The notes beneath the pieces are model-generated. The model did not search any database and was not told the DNA's origin. It saw only the letters and a list, made by a program, of their open reading frames with translations. From Bretschneidera sinensis (lineage: Eukaryota; Streptophyta; Magnoliopsida; Brassicales; Akaniaceae), in contig CM043698.1 in NCBI GenBank assembly GCA_023935145.1, positions 86,465,001 to 86,529,000 of the forward strand: 64,000 nucleotides of DNA. The letters are read 5' to 3'. Position numbers and translations under genes: made by a program. The first letter of the stretch is position 1, and every line of letters begins with the position of its first letter. Of this stretch, positions 1-11,068 are shown in pieces.

Positions 1-1030
1 AGACTAGAGGAAAGGGTCAGACCAGAACTTGATGTATTCCTGAGACGATATGCTCAAGATGGAGAAGATGTGTTTGCACATGAGATGCAGGGGGACTATT
101 TTGTGAAATTTATTAAATTTAAACCTTGGTCTTTTAGAGGATCTATAAATCCTACTGAGATTGAGCAGTGGATTAAACATGTTAAGAAATATTTTGATGT
201 CTTACCTGTGATAGATAGGCAAAATGTTACTGTTGCTTCATTTAAGTTAGAAGGTGAGGCTTCTAAATGATGGGAGAATATTCTGCCTAGATTTAATACT
301 GATGTAGATCAACCCTTAGCCTGGAGTAGGTTTAAGGAGGTATTTTTTGCGAAGTATTTTTTAGATACTTTTAAAGCACAACAGGAGAGAGATTTGATTC
401 ATTTTAGGCAAAACACTTTGTGGCTGAGTATGATAATAGATTCATAACTTTGTCGAGGTTTGTACCTGAGTTAGTAAATATAGAGGAGATGAAATGTAAG
501 AAATTTTTAGATAGGTTACACTATAAGATTCGAACTAAAATCTCTTATATGAGTATTGTGAATTATGTTGTGATGGTAGATAAAACATTATAGATTAAGA
601 AATATGTGATGGATTTTAGTGGTAAGAAAGATTGGTTAAAGAGGTTTAGACCTGAGGGAACCAAAGGTGGTGGTAGTATGTGTGTGCAGGGTAAGATACC
701 ACCCCAGAGGGGGAGTTCCTTGTCATAAGGACATATGATGCAGAATCAGAGGCAAACTGAGTCTGTTGCTTCTATAGCTCTTTTAATGTTTGTGGGACTC
801 TTAGATTTGAGAGATAGGTTATGGGAGTTAAAGATTATGGTAGAGGAGTGTGTATGCCACCCAGGGGAGGTGGTAGTATGATGTTTGACAGAGAAAATAG
901 AACGTATTATCGATGTAATCAAATAGAACATTTAGCAAGTACTGTCCTACATTGATGTGTTTTGTATGTGGCGATGGTGAACGCATTAGTGTTGATTGTC
1001 CATTGGGTAAATATATTGTTGTGAATACTG
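1..1030 (+). pseudogene. gypsy gag remnant with altered zinc knuckle
   Basis: Gag forms the capsid and binds RNA in LTR elements. The frame at 70-270 has the usual capsid core (WSFRGSINPTEIEQW, then a tract ending FKLEGEAS), and further capsid-like pieces follow to about 650. Stops occur at 268-270 and repeatedly afterwards. A zinc-knuckle relic at about 963-1004 reads C-FV-C-GDGE-R-ISVD-C: the CCHC spacing is kept but the histidine is replaced by arginine (CGC). Such a knuckle should not bind zinc normally. The 5' end of gag lies before the window. Confidence 0.8.
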
Positions 1031-1149
1031 GAGGTTTTGAGAAGAGATAGATGGAGAAGGTGGTGGATCAGGGAGTGTCAATCACAACCCATAGATAGTA
1101 GAGTTTATGCCTTGACACAGCAGGATGCATAGGCTACTCCTAATAGTGT

Positions 1150-1630
1150 TAAGGGTATGATATCTGTTCTTGATAGACCTGCTAGATTACTGATTGATTC
1201 TAGTGCAACCCATTCTTTTGCGAACAACACTTTTATGAAATTTATTGATGCTTGTGTTAATCCTTTGATGCATGTTGTTATTGTTGAGGTTCCTACTTGG
1301 GATAGGGTTATTATCAGGACTATTTATTAGGGTTGTGTGATTAGTATGGTTGATAGAGAGTTTGAAGTTGATTTGTTGCCTCTAGATATGATAGATTTTG
1401 ATTTGATTTTGGTGATGAATTTGTTACTTGCATATCATGTTTGGGTAGATTGTTTTAGAAAGAATGTGGTGTTCAAGATACCTGGACAAAAGGAATTTAA
1501 TTTTCTGGGAGAACGTAAGATACTTGCAAACTGTCTTATTTCTACCCTGACTGCTAGTAGATGGTTGATGAAGGGTTGTGAGAGGTATTTGACATATGTG
1601 TTAGATTTAAAAAGGAGGCTAGGAAGTTAG
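1150..1630 (+). pseudogene. gypsy aspartic protease remnant
   Basis: The stretch around 1186-1225 contains DSSATHSF, which corresponds to the DSGATHSF active-site motif of gypsy proteases, with the glycine changed to serine. An open frame at 1337-1630 continues with the C-terminal protease half (LPLDMIDFDLILVMN corresponds to the usual DFDVILGMDWL region, with the final motif degraded). The enzyme would have processed the Gag-Pol polyprotein. Stops between the pieces and the damaged motifs indicate a nonfunctional relic. Confidence 0.75.
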
Positions 1631-1644
1631 AAGAAATCTTATTA

Positions 1645-2970
1645 GTGAAAGATTTTCCTAATGTGTTCCTTGAGAAGTTGTCTGGTTTACCTCCCAATAA
1701 AGAAATTAAGTTTTCTATTGAGGTGATTTTGGGATCAACACCTATATCTATAGTATCTTATGAAATTGCACCAGCTGAGTTGAGTGAGTTGAAAGTTCAG
1801 CTTCAAGAGTTGTTAGAAAAACAATTTATTTGACCTAGTATGTCGCCTTGGGGAGCCCCTGTGTTGTTTGTGAAAAAGAAGGATGGAACGATGAAGTTGT
1901 ACATTGATTATAGACAGCTGAATAAGATCACCATTAAGAATAAATATCCTTTGCCAAGGATAAATGATTTATTTGAGCAGTTGCATGGGGCAAGGGTGTT
2001 TTCTAAGATAACATGAGATTAGGTTATCACCAGTTAAGGATAAAGGAGGGGGACGTGCCTAAAACTTCTTTTAGGACACGTTATAGCCATCATGAGTTCC
2101 TTGTGATGTCATTTGGGTTGACTAATGCTCCTACAACATTTATGGATTTGATTAATCGGGTATTTAAACCATTCTTGGATAAATTTATGATTGTGTTTAT
2201 TGATGATATCTTGGTGTATTCCAAGAATGAGGAGGAACATGTGAAACATTTAGAAATGGTATTAGAGATTCTGAGAAAAGAGAAATTGTATGCAAAATTC
2301 TTTAAGTGTGAGTTTTGACTGAAAGAAGTATATTTCTTAGGGCATGTTGTGTCAAGAGATGGTATAGTAATTGATCCACAGAAAGTAGAGGCAAAGTTGA
2401 ATTGAGAGAGATCAGCTAGTGTGACTGAGATTAGAAGTTTCTTGGGGTTGGTTGGTTATTATAGAAGCTTCATCCAAAACTTTTCTATTATTGCAGTACC
2501 TTTAACTAGATTAACTAGGAAAGACGTGAAGTTTGTGTGGTCAGAGAAGTGTGAGAAGAATTTTCACCTGTTGAAAGAAAAGTTGACTATTGCCCCGGTT
2601 CTAGTGCTTATTTCTGGTGATGAAGGATTTATGGTATATAGTGATGCATTGCATCAGAGGTTGAGATATATGTTGATGCAACATGGGAGAGTTATAGCCT
2701 ATGCTTCTAGGAAATTTAAAAACCATAGGAGAAATCACATAGCCCATGATTTAGAATTGGCTACCATAGTTTTTGCTTTGAAGATTTGGAGACATCATTT
2801 ATATGGAGCCACTTGTAAGATTTTCCCTGATCGTAAAAGTTTGAGCATTTACCTACCTGGAGAGAGTTGAATTTGAGGCAGAGGAGGTGGATGGTGTTGA
2901 TTAGTGACTATGACTGTAGTATTCACTATCATTCAGAGAAAGCAAATATAGTAGAAGATGCATTGAGTCT
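1645..2970 (+). pseudogene. gypsy reverse transcriptase / RNase H remnant
   Basis: The 1645-1833 frame is the N-terminal RT connector (LSGLPPNKEIKFSIE). The following 180 bases encode the [19 protein letters not shown] tract. The frame at 2013-2318 holds the palm with [10 protein letters not shown] at about 2196, where the two catalytic aspartates are retained. The frame at 2421-2870 carries the thumb (FLGLVGYYRSFI) and RNase H (YSDA, then VIAYASRK). The last recognisable piece ends at DALS near 2968. Frame breaks occur at 1831, 2012, 2316 and 2403 and elsewhere, so no active polymerase can be made. Confidence 0.92.
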
Positions 2971-2974
2971 TAAC

Positions 2975-4591
2975 CTCACTCTCCTTTGCATAAAAACTCA
3001 TCTTTGTCTTTCATTTTCTCTCTGCAAGTTCTCTTTCTTTTCTCTCGTGGCTCCACTCTCTTTTCTTTATTCTCAGCCATCTCTCTATTTTCTTTTTCAC
3101 CCTCTCTTTTTCTTGAGGTTTCAGCCTCACCCTCATTTTTCTTTCTTGTGTTTCGGCCTCACCCTTTCTTTTTTTTTCTCAATCTCACTTTTCAGCTTCA
3201 GTTGGTCCTCATAGACCTGTTTTGGAGTTAAATGAGCAAACTTGATTGTTTTTCTATCCTTTACAAAGTTGTATCTGTTCCTAAACCCGTCATGAATCAC
3301 CCTCCTATCATACTGCCACGGTCTTCCCAACAAAATATGGTCAGCATGCATAGGAACTACATCACAAAGCACCTCATCACTATATCTCCCAATGGTAAAA
3401 ACCCAAAACCTGCTTATTGACCTTGACCTCCCCACATTCATTCAACCATTGCAAGTTATAAGGTCTAGGATGCTTCAGTAAAGGTAAGCTCAACTTCTCA
3501 ACTAGGATGGTACTAACTACATTGGTGCAACTTCCCCTATCTATAATCATACGACACATCTTGTTATTTACATAACATCTAGTATGAAATATGTTATCTC
3601 TCTGTTGCTCCATATCATCTACCTTAATTTGCATATTGAGAGCACGCCGGGCAACAAGAGACTCACCTTCTACAGGGTATTCCACTCCATCATCATCAGT
3701 AGCATCGACCAACTCGAGCATCTCATTACTATCATCCTCACTCTCAATCATCACCTCCCCAGTGTCACGCATAACTATCACCTGCTTGTTTGGACATTGA
3801 GACGCGATGTGCCCTGAACCCAAACAATTAAAACATTTAATATCTCTATTCTTTGAAGGTTTGAAATCTACCTTGGGTTTGTTCTTGCTAGTTCCCTCAT
3901 CTTTTCCTTTAGGTGGTTCAACATTCCCCTTTACTACAACTCAAACATTTCTATTCCACTTTGGTTTCCAAGGAGTGCTAGAAACTGAAGTATACCTTGC
4001 TGCCCTTTTTCTCTTAAACTCACCCCATGTTTCTATAAGTCTCTCATGATTCCTCCTCCTATCGGTCACTAATTGATCCTACCAAATAATTGCATAATCA
4101 GTGAACTCAATTATCACCAACTTCACCTTCTTCTACTCTGAATAATTGTGACAATAAAAAATCAACTCTATTTTCTTCTCCCACTCTAAATAGACTTCAA
4201 AATCATTCCTACCTTGGAAAGATAATATTTTCATTTAGATGCTCCCAAGCTTCCTATCTACCCCATCTCGACCCCTTGGATTTCTCTTAGGTCTTCTTCC
4301 ACACCTATCTCCTCTAGGTCTGCCCATTCCACCCATTCCAACTTCAGATGCTATGTCTTCCTCATCCTCATCATCTTCTTCGTTCTCATACTTATTTTCA
4401 ACGCTAGGCTCACATCTCCTCCTATCTCGCCCACCTTGCAGATTTCTGATCACTACCTCTTATTGATCCATCCTATCCCTCACCTCCCCCAATACCAAAT
4501 TCAACTGTTCAAACTGTTGTTGCATGGCCTGCAACACAAAGAATGAATTATCTGCCTTCTCCTTAGGTGTTGAGTCACTCTTATGAGACAT
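2975..4591 (-). pseudogene. gypsy gag-protease pseudogene
   Basis: The start is the ATG at 4591-4589 (MSHKSDSTPKEKAD), about 830 bases after the primer site. An arginine- and glutamate-rich stretch follows (4453-4235), then the capsid core around 4230-4080 with LEWEKKIELIFYCHNYSE, a common plant gypsy signature. The zinc-knuckle region ends GSGHIASQCPN at about 3823. The protease contains IIDRGSCTNVVS near 3530, where the typical active site DxG has become DRG. Stops interrupt at about 4461, 4237 and in the capsid, and part of the capsid appears deleted between about 4080 and 4000. The reading ends in a charged K/E repeat at 3200-2980. Confidence 0.85.
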
Positions 4592-5417
4592 TTTTAATGC
4601 GCTGCAAAACAAGAATGTTAGTGATAAAACCTCACACCCTTACGTATGCTCAAATATTGTCACTCCACTCATGTTTTACTCTTTTGGCCTTTTCCAATAC
4701 CATTATCACCCACTCTTGCCTTTTACCTCACATGTTTTCCCTTTCAAGTTCTTTAAGAACTAGTTGAACTAAATCAAGACACATCCTTATATTATTCCAA
4801 CCAACAATAGATTCAAGAAACAAGAAAGGAAAAAAAATGAAACAGATCTCAAAGAATTTGTACGAGGAAAAGAGCAACTAGGAAACAAGATACTAAAGAT
4901 GATACATTCAACCCCTTTGAAGATAAAGATCAATCAACACTAAATCACTTCAATTTTCGGATTGCAAAGTATATCAAATAGCCAATTTCGAAATATCTTT
5001 CTTTCTTTTCCTTTTTCTTTATAACTATGCAGCAACTCTTGAATACACTCCATTTTTTTGTTTTTTTTTTAAATATAGATTCAGTCACAAATAACAATAA
5101 TAATTGCAATTTTCGAAAAAGATTGATCTGATTTCAACAACAAGAAACGGAAATAGAAGGAATCAAAACAAAGATTATAGATCTAGAAATTAAAGCAAAG
5201 ATTCATTTAATCTACTAAAGGATTTACAGATCTAAATTCTTGAATCAAGTGCATGGGTAATCAATTGTGAAAAATCACAGATCTGAATTCAAACCCACGA
5301 AATTAACAAGAATGAAGAGGGAATCGCATATCAGAATAGAAAACCCAAGAACACACCTAAGACAAAACCTAAATGCAAGAATTAAAAAGGATAAATCAGA
5401 CTTGATTTGGAGCCTGA
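4592..5417 (-). other. Untranslated leader of the minus-strand gypsy element
   Basis: This AT-rich stretch lies between the primer-binding site and the gag ATG on the minus strand. No coding homology is seen in it, and its length is ordinary for a plant gypsy 5' leader. Confidence 0.5.
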
Positions 5418-5429
5418 GCTCTGATACCA
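5418..5429 (-). promoter_or_regulatory. Primer-binding site (initiator tRNA-Met type)
   Basis: On the minus strand the bases TGGTATCAGAGC follow the LTR end by two bases. This is the standard 12-base match to the 3' end of plant initiator tRNA-Met and marks the start of minus-strand DNA synthesis. Confidence 0.88.
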
Positions 5430-5431
5430 AC

Positions 5432-5885
5432 TGATGTGAACCCGTGAGATGGAAATCTCTTGAACCCACAATCAAATTGAAACTTACCCAAGAAAGCCAA
5501 GAATCAATTCAAGATAATCTAGACCCGTTAAAATCTTGTTTCAAGAAACTAGATTCGGTGAGAACACCATAAAGGATTTATCTTTGATAAGATTTTAGTT
5601 CAATCAAGAACAAGTAGAGAAAACAGAAAATTCTTTATGAAGAAAACTTCATTCACGTTCAACTTACCCTCAGAATAAGACTACAAGTGTTTTTATATCC
5701 CTCCATGAAACCTTAGGGCCGAATAAGGCCTACATCAATTAAAAGACATAGACTGAACATCTTCAAGCCCAAAACATCCTAAACTACACGCCTATAGCTA
5801 ATAAAAGAAGTCTAGTTAATAAATTAAATAGGCCCAAACGCCTACAACCACAGAAATATAAAATAGGACCACATGCCTATACTTA
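5432..5885 (-). repeat. gypsy LTR between pol tail and primer site
   Basis: On the minus strand the LTR ends ...CACATCA at 5432, two bases before the primer site. A TATA box (GGATATAAAA) is at 5700-5691. The other end is near 5880-5890, just past a purine-rich tract (AGAGGGGGGCGAC), but I cannot fix the exact first base. The LTR is preceded by a pol C-terminus and followed by a primer site and gag. That is the arrangement of a shared LTR in a tandem pair, or of a head-to-tail junction. Confidence 0.75.
5691..5700 (-). promoter_or_regulatory. TATA box of the gypsy LTR
   Basis: GGATATAAAA on the minus strand, about 260 bases before the LTR end, a normal place for an LTR promoter. Confidence 0.55.
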
Positions 5886-5888
5886 ATG

Positions 5889-6170
5889 AAACTAGGTTAT
5901 GTCGCCCCCCTCTGTAGCTTGTTCCACATGGATTAAAGCTGGTTCTTCTTCTTTTAAGCCCATCTTGAATGTTGGGGTCTTACTCGATAAATTTACAAAT
6001 TCAGTCCAAGTGGATTGCACCAATCCTTGCATTGTTTCCTTGATCTTCTTAGCTCTTGACCTTGTGATTAGCCCATCTGGAACTTGCAAGGGATCCTTAA
6101 GACTCGGTCCACCATGGTGCCCATCACAACGTGGGGAAGATTGGGATGATATGGGCAATAGTTAAATCTC
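5889..6170 (-). pseudogene. gypsy Pol C-terminal tail
   Basis: The minus-strand frame from about 6158 to 5892 contains LITRSRAKKIKETMQGL and ends EGGDIT then stop. This basic segment is typical of the extreme C-terminus of plant gypsy polyproteins, just before the polypurine tract and 3' LTR. Only about 90 residues remain. No integrase or chromodomain is found upstream of it on this strand. Confidence 0.75.
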
Positions 6171-6599
6171 TCAAATATTTATTTCTTGTAGCTCATCCAT
6201 ATTGCGAATTAAATCTATTCAATTTCAGCACGTTGAAAACAGAAGCTCTTTATTGTCCGAGCTGCACAGCCAAAACAATGGTGATAGATTCTATGTAGTA
6301 AGTCTATTTTTCTCCACTAATAGGAAGAATTAGTACGATAAACAGACAAAATCTATACACAAAATGCCTTCATTATTAGCATATATACTCATGAAATGTT
6401 CATACTTCATAGAAGAAATACAAATTTTCAATTTTTTTTTCATTTTTCTTCTATCACTGACTTTTGTTATGTTTTTCTTTCTCATTTTTTTTGTGATTAA
6501 TTGGAACTACTCTATTCAGAAGTAGATAAAGTTGAACTATCCATTGGAGTTTCTCACCAAGGTGAGCGGTACATTTTATTTTGGATATATGCCATATGT
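6171..6599. other. Unassigned AT-rich spacer
   Basis: I see no coding homology, LTR ends or RNA gene here. It separates the gypsy Pol tail from the lectin fragment and may include degraded upstream parts of that lectin gene. Confidence 0.4.
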
Positions 6600-6870
6600 C
6601 GGGTCATGAACATTTACTACTAATCAAGGAACATATGGACCCTTTGGTGATCCTGGTGGCCAAAACTTCGAGTTCGAAATTGGAAGTTGCCACCAATTTG
6701 GTGGTTTTTACGGATCTTGTGATGGAAGTAGCCTGACCTCCTTTGGTGTCTATGTCAAGCCAGCAGCAATGCAGCTGTCCAGGATACTGCGAATGCAAGA
6801 AACTAGATCGGATAAAAGGGAAAAATGTTTAGGAATGGAAGAAGACAGCATTAAGCATGACGCAATGTAA
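6600..6870 (+). pseudogene. Jacalin-related mannose-binding lectin fragment
   Basis: The plus frame 6610-6870 reads TFTTNQGTYGPFGDPGGQNF, then FEFEIGSCHQFGGFYGSCDG, then a segment ending FGVYVKP. This is the second half of a jacalin-like beta-prism domain: the TN-x-GxYGPFG strand, the GFxG turn and the FGVYV terminal strand. Family members bind mannose or galactose and often act in stress responses. The expected FHGRSG is replaced by FYGSCDG, and the DxxG sugar-binding loop is altered. A stop (TGA 6607-6609) sits immediately upstream in frame, and no first half of the domain is found. A stop at 6868 ends the frame after about 38 extra residues. It is best read as a decayed gene piece; an isolated 3' exon is the alternative. 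Confidence 0.75.
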
Positions 6871-7039
6871 CTAGATAGAAGTCAAAGGTCCCTGCATGAT
6901 TGGCATGATTTTTGTGATTAGACCAACCTAAATTAAGACATCTTAAATCTATTCTGCCCAAGAATTTCTCTTAATATTATTATTTTTTTTATTTTTAAAA
7001 TATCCTATAACACACATAATGATAAATGGCCAGTTAATG

Positions 7040-7650
7040 AATTTCTGACTGTGTGTGTTCAAGAGGAAGAGAGATTGAAGCATGAGAACCTAAAAGGTGC
7101 TCATTTGGTGACTCGTGGAAAAGGAAATTACAAGAAGGAAAAAGGCCATTCAAACAAGATGGTGAAGGAAAATGCTTCTTTTGTTAGAAAAAGGGACATG
7201 TGAAGAAGGATTGCCTTAAATATAATAAATAGCTCAAGAAGAAAGGTAATTTTTTATTTTATTTTGTGTGTTATGAATCTAATTTTTTTACTATTCATCA
7301 TAACACTTAGTGGATTGATTCGGGTACTACAATTCACATTGCCAATACCATGCAAGGTTTTTTCAACATTAGGAAGATAATAATAGGTAGTGAACAAGGC
7401 ATCTACTCAGGAAATGGGATGCGTTCACATCTGGAAGCTGTTGGAGCCTTTAGATTAATCTTGGAGACTGACTTTGTTTTAGATCTTGAAAACACTGTTT
7501 ATATCCCTTTGTTTTCTAAGAACTTAATTTCTATTTCTAGACTAGTACCTTTTGGTTATGGTTTTAACTTTGTTGGTTCAAACTTTCAATTGTCTAATTT
7601 TTTTTTCTTTTGTTGGTTCTGGGACCTTGGTAGATGGTTTGTATAAATTG
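7040..7650 (+). pseudogene. copia gag end and protease
   Basis: The gag end at about 7040-7215 has a zinc-knuckle relic, C-FF-C then KGHVKKDC, read across a one-base frame change and a stop. The protease begins near 7310 with WIDSGTTIHIAN, in which the catalytic DSG is intact, and runs through the 7350-7646 frame to the KNLISISRL motif at about 7520. That motif is typical of the protease/GAG-pre-integrase border in copia elements. Confidence 0.85.
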
Positions 7651-7679
7651 AATTTGAAATATACCTTTGAACAAATCCT

Positions 7680-8980
7680 CTTTACCATGTATGATAATAT
7701 TGGCACTAAGAATTGTATTATTGATGAAAGCTCCTCTATTCTGTGGCATAGAAGATTGGGACATAGCTCTATGGAAAGAATTAAAAGGCTAGTGAATGAT
7801 GAAGTCTTAAGAACTCTTGATTTCTCCGACTTTAGTACTTGTGTGGATCACATTAAGGGTGAGTAAACCAACAATATCAATGAAGGTGCAAAGAGGAGTT
7901 CTGAAGTTCTAGAGATCACACACATAGATATCTGTGGGCCATTTACTCCACCTTGTATAAATGGTCAGAGATATTTTATCTTATTTATTGATGACCATAC
8001 AAGATATATGTATCTCTATCTCTTATTCCATAAAGATGAGGCCCTTAAGGCTTTCAAAACCTTTAAGATAGAGGTAGAGAAACAATTAGGAAAATATAAA
8101 AAAACTACAAGGTCAGATAAAGGTGGAGAATATTATGAAAGGTACACAAAAATGGGACAAAGGCCAAGTCCATTTACAACATTCTTTAAGGAAGAAGGCA
8201 TTGTGGCTTAATACACAATGCTGAGTGAACCTTACCAAAATGGGGTTGTCGAAAGAAGAAATCGAACTCTAATGGACATAGTGAGAAGTATGATGAGCAA
8301 CTCAAATCTTCCCATGTTTTTGTGGAATGAAGCCTTAAAAACTATAGTGTATATCTTAAACAGGGTTCCATCTAAAGTTGTTCCTAAAACTCCTTTCGAA
8401 TTTTGAAAATGGTGGAAACCAAGTTTAAAACATATACACATATGGGGATGTCAAGTTGAATTTAGGGTTTATGATCCACAATTGAAGAAGTTGGACTTAA
8501 GAATTGTCAGTGGATATTTCATTAACTATGCAGAAAAGTCTAAGGGATATAGATTTTATTGTCCCTCACATACACCAAGAATTTTTTAGGCTAGAAATGC
8601 TAAGTTCATTGAGGATGTTAACATTAGTGGGAGTGGGATTTCTCAAAGAATTGAATTTGAGGAAGTACAGGATTCAATGGTAGTGCCTTCACATGCTTAT
8701 CAATTGATTGTTTTTCAAGAGAATAATTTAAGAACCATTGAAGAATAACAAATTCAAGAAGAACCACTTCATTAGGAACAAGTTAATGTAGAGCCTACAT
8801 CTCAAAATCCACCAAATATGGAAGAGACTGTAGAATTGAGAAGATCCTTAAGAACAAGAAGGCCAGCGATTTCTAGCGATTATGTTGTGTACCTACAAGA
8901 ATTTAACTTTGATGTTGGATTAAAGAATGACTCTAGCTCATTCTAACAAGCCATAATTGGAGAAAATTCTAATCTATGGT
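7680..8980 (+). pseudogene. copia integrase
   Basis: The GAG-pre-integrase segment has ILWHRRLGHSSMERI at about 7738 (the HHCC zinc-binding part; the expected distal CxxC is replaced by CVDHIKGE then stop). The catalytic core follows: an IDICGPF tract near 7930 with the first Asp, TTRSDKGGEYY near 8106 with the second Asp, and [16 protein letters not shown] near 8229 with the Glu. The C-terminal part (IWGCQVEF, then KSKGYRFYCPSH) extends to about 8700. Stops at 7864, 8209 and 8404 interrupt the frame. Confidence 0.88.
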
Positions 8981-9990
8981 ATGATGCCATGAAAGACGAG
9001 ATGGAGTCGATGGCTAAAAATCAAATCTGGGACCTTGTTGAGTTACCCGAAGGAGTCAAGGTCGTTGATTGTAAATGGGTCTATAAAACTAAAAATGACT
9101 CTTATGGTAACATCGACTGATATAAGGCTAGGTTTGTAGCCAAAGACTTTACTCAAAAGGAAGACATCGACTACTATGATGCATTTTCTATTGTTTCAAA
9201 GAATGACTCATTTCGAATCATTATGGCTTTAGTAGCTCATTTTGACATTGAGCTAGATCAAATGGATGTGAAAAAAAAAATTCTTGAATGGGGATCTTGA
9301 GTAAGAAGTATACATAACTCAGCTTGAAGGATTTAGTTCCAAAGAGAACAGTCATCTGGTTTACAAGTTAAGGAAATCAATATATGGGTTAAAACAAGAC
9401 TCGCGTCAATGGTATTTCAAATTTCACAATGTAGTTACTTCATTTGGTTTTGCGAAGAACATTGTGGATAATTGTATATATCTTAAGGTTAGTGTGAGCA
9501 CATACATATTTTTAGTCCTATATGTAGATGATATTTTACTTGCAACCAATGATTTAGGTTTGTTGCACAAGACAAAGTATTTTCACTCTCAAAAATTTGA
9601 TATGAAGGATATGGGTGAAGCTTCTTATGTCATTGGCATAGGAATTCACAGAGATAGATTTCGAAGGACATTAGGACTATCTCAAAAGACCTACATTGAA
9701 AAGGTTTTAGAGAGATTTAGAATGAAAGATTGTTTACCTTGTGTAGCACCTATCTTGAAAGGTGACAAATTTAGTTTAAGTCAATGTCCGAAAAATGCTT
9801 TGGAAAAGGAGCAAATGCAAAGTATTCCTTTTGCATCAGCAGTCGGTAGTCTAATGTATGCACAAGTATGCATTAGAACTGACATAAGGTTTTTTATGGG
9901 AATGCTTGGTAGATACCAAAACAATCCAGGAATGAAACATTGGAAGGCAGCTAAGAAAGTCATGTGATACTTGCAAGGAACCAAGAACTA
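8981..9990 (+). pseudogene. copia reverse transcriptase
   Basis: The RT start at about 8975 shows LWYDAMKDEMESM followed by CKWVYKTK. The FDIELDQMDVKKKI tract is near 9241. An A-run (about 9271-9280) breaks the frame there. The palm motif YVDDILLAT lies at about 9521. The frame 9464-9967 is open and ends at the RT/RNase H connector. Stops elsewhere make the whole inactive. Confidence 0.88.
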
Positions 9991-10490
9991 TATGTTCACA
10001 TATAAGCATGTTGATCACCTAGACATGGTTCGATATTCATATTCAGATTTTGCTAGATGTCCATATTCTAGGAAGTTAACCTCAGGTATGTTTTTTGACT
10101 TGCTGGAGGTGCCATATCTTGGAGAAGCGCAAAACAATCAATAGTCATTTCATCCACTATGGATGCAGAATTTATAGCATGCTTTGAAGTTACTTCACAG
10201 GCCATAACCATAAACTTCATTATATGGCTTAGAATGGTGGATTCCATAGCTAAGCCATTGAAGTTGTAATATGATAGTTTGGCCACATTATTCTTTTCTA
10301 AGAATAACAAGAGTGGAAGTCGAAATAAGCACAATGACATTAAGTACTTGTCAGATATAATGTGAAAAACTATATGGTAACGATCGATCATACAAGTATA
10401 GAGTTAATGGTTGCAGATCCCATGACAAAAAGGTTGTCAGTGAAAGCGTATAAGAATCATGTGGATCATATGGGACTTATAAGCTCATTT
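9990..10490 (+). pseudogene. copia RNase H
   Basis: The region reads through YSDFARCPYSRKLTSG at about 10040, SISSTMDAEFIACFE at about 10140 (the usual STxxAE site changed to STMDAE) and a HNDIKYLSD-like tract near 10330. It ends AYKNHVDHMGLISSF then stop at about 10490. It would remove RNA from the RNA-DNA hybrid. Several frame breaks are present. Confidence 0.8.
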
Positions 10491-10858
10491 TAGTTTAATT
10501 GTTATCAAACAATATTTGTTTTATAGTCAATTCAGACATGATGTTTATATTTGGTGAATATAAAGTGTTTTTCATGTTTATTAATCCATTAATTGGATTG
10601 AACCCTGAATGACTTATAAAAAGTTATTCAGAAAGAACCAATTCCGTGTAAGGTTCTCATTTGGAGAGAATCATACATTGTAATACATGGAAGGAAGTGT
10701 TCGTTAAAAGAGCATAACCAACATGATTCGTGTATTGAGAATCTCTTTTTAAAAATACAATGTTCATAATTGTGACATGGGTAGTTTCAGTCTATGGCTA
10801 TAGTTTATGTAAGTGTTACCCAAAATTTAGTTATATCACGTGGGCCAAGTAGGAGAAT
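10491..10858 (+). other. Noncoding 3' region of the truncated copia
   Basis: This stretch lies between the RNase H stop and the LTR. It has no coding homology. It ends with GTAGGAGAATG, a polypurine-like tract immediately before the presumed LTR start. Confidence 0.5.
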
Positions 10859-11063
10859 GTAAATAAGTGTGGTTTACCAAAATTTGGGTGATATGTTCAG
10901 AATAACTACCCAATAATTATGTAATTGGGCATGTGGGTTATGGGTGGTTTATTAAAATTAAACTACCTAGTAATGGTGGAAAATTATAACTCCCTTAATG
11001 GAAGGGAGATATATAAGGAATTTTAAACTGACAAGGGTCCCCAGCCTAGCAAAATATACGATA
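10859..11063 (+). repeat. copia 3' LTR, left part (interrupted)
   Basis: The LTR begins near 10859 after the purine tract and carries a TATA box (GATATATAAGG) at 11008-11018. It is cut at 11064-11068 (TCTGT) by insertion of the SIRE-like element. Its other part resumes at 21145. Confidence 0.65.
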
Positions 11064-11068
11064 TCTGT

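Larger units (their letters stand above)
1..2968 (+). mobile_element. Ty3/gypsy LTR retrotransposon remnant, gag to RNase H
   Basis: Fragments in the order gag, zinc knuckle, aspartic protease, reverse transcriptase and RNase H lie on the plus strand, which is the Ty3/gypsy order. Many in-frame stops and frame changes separate them, so the copy is dead. The reverse transcriptase wording resembles plant chromoviruses of the Tekay/Del type, but that lineage call is from memory. The left end runs off the window. The right end stops inside RNase H at the conserved DALS motif near 2968, so integrase and the 3' LTR are missing. No LTR of this copy is visible. Confidence 0.9.
2975..5430 (-). mobile_element. 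Second Ty3/gypsy element (minus), gag and protease part
   Basis: Read on the minus strand this is the 5' internal half of a different gypsy family: primer site at 5429-5418, untranslated leader to about 4592, gag from ATG 4591-4589, zinc knuckle near 3830, protease to about 3370, then a lysine/glutamate-rich spacer that ends near 2975. Reverse transcriptase and everything after it are absent. The broken end abuts the broken RNase H end of the first gypsy element, so two truncated elements face each other. Confidence 0.85.
7040..10490 (+). mobile_element. 5'-truncated Ty1/copia element (internal part)
   Basis: Gag end, protease, integrase, reverse transcriptase and RNase H occur in copia order on the plus strand. 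The left end starts inside gag near 7040 with no LTR. The right end continues through a noncoding stretch to a polypurine-like tract at about 10847-10858 and an LTR at 10859. Stops and frameshifts make it nonautonomous. Confidence 0.9.

Noticed and set aside
3584..3817. Plus-strand ORFs at 3584-3817, 3591-3800 and 3807-4049
   Set aside because: They lie antisense to the gypsy gag-protease, which has the recognisable zinc knuckle and protease motifs.
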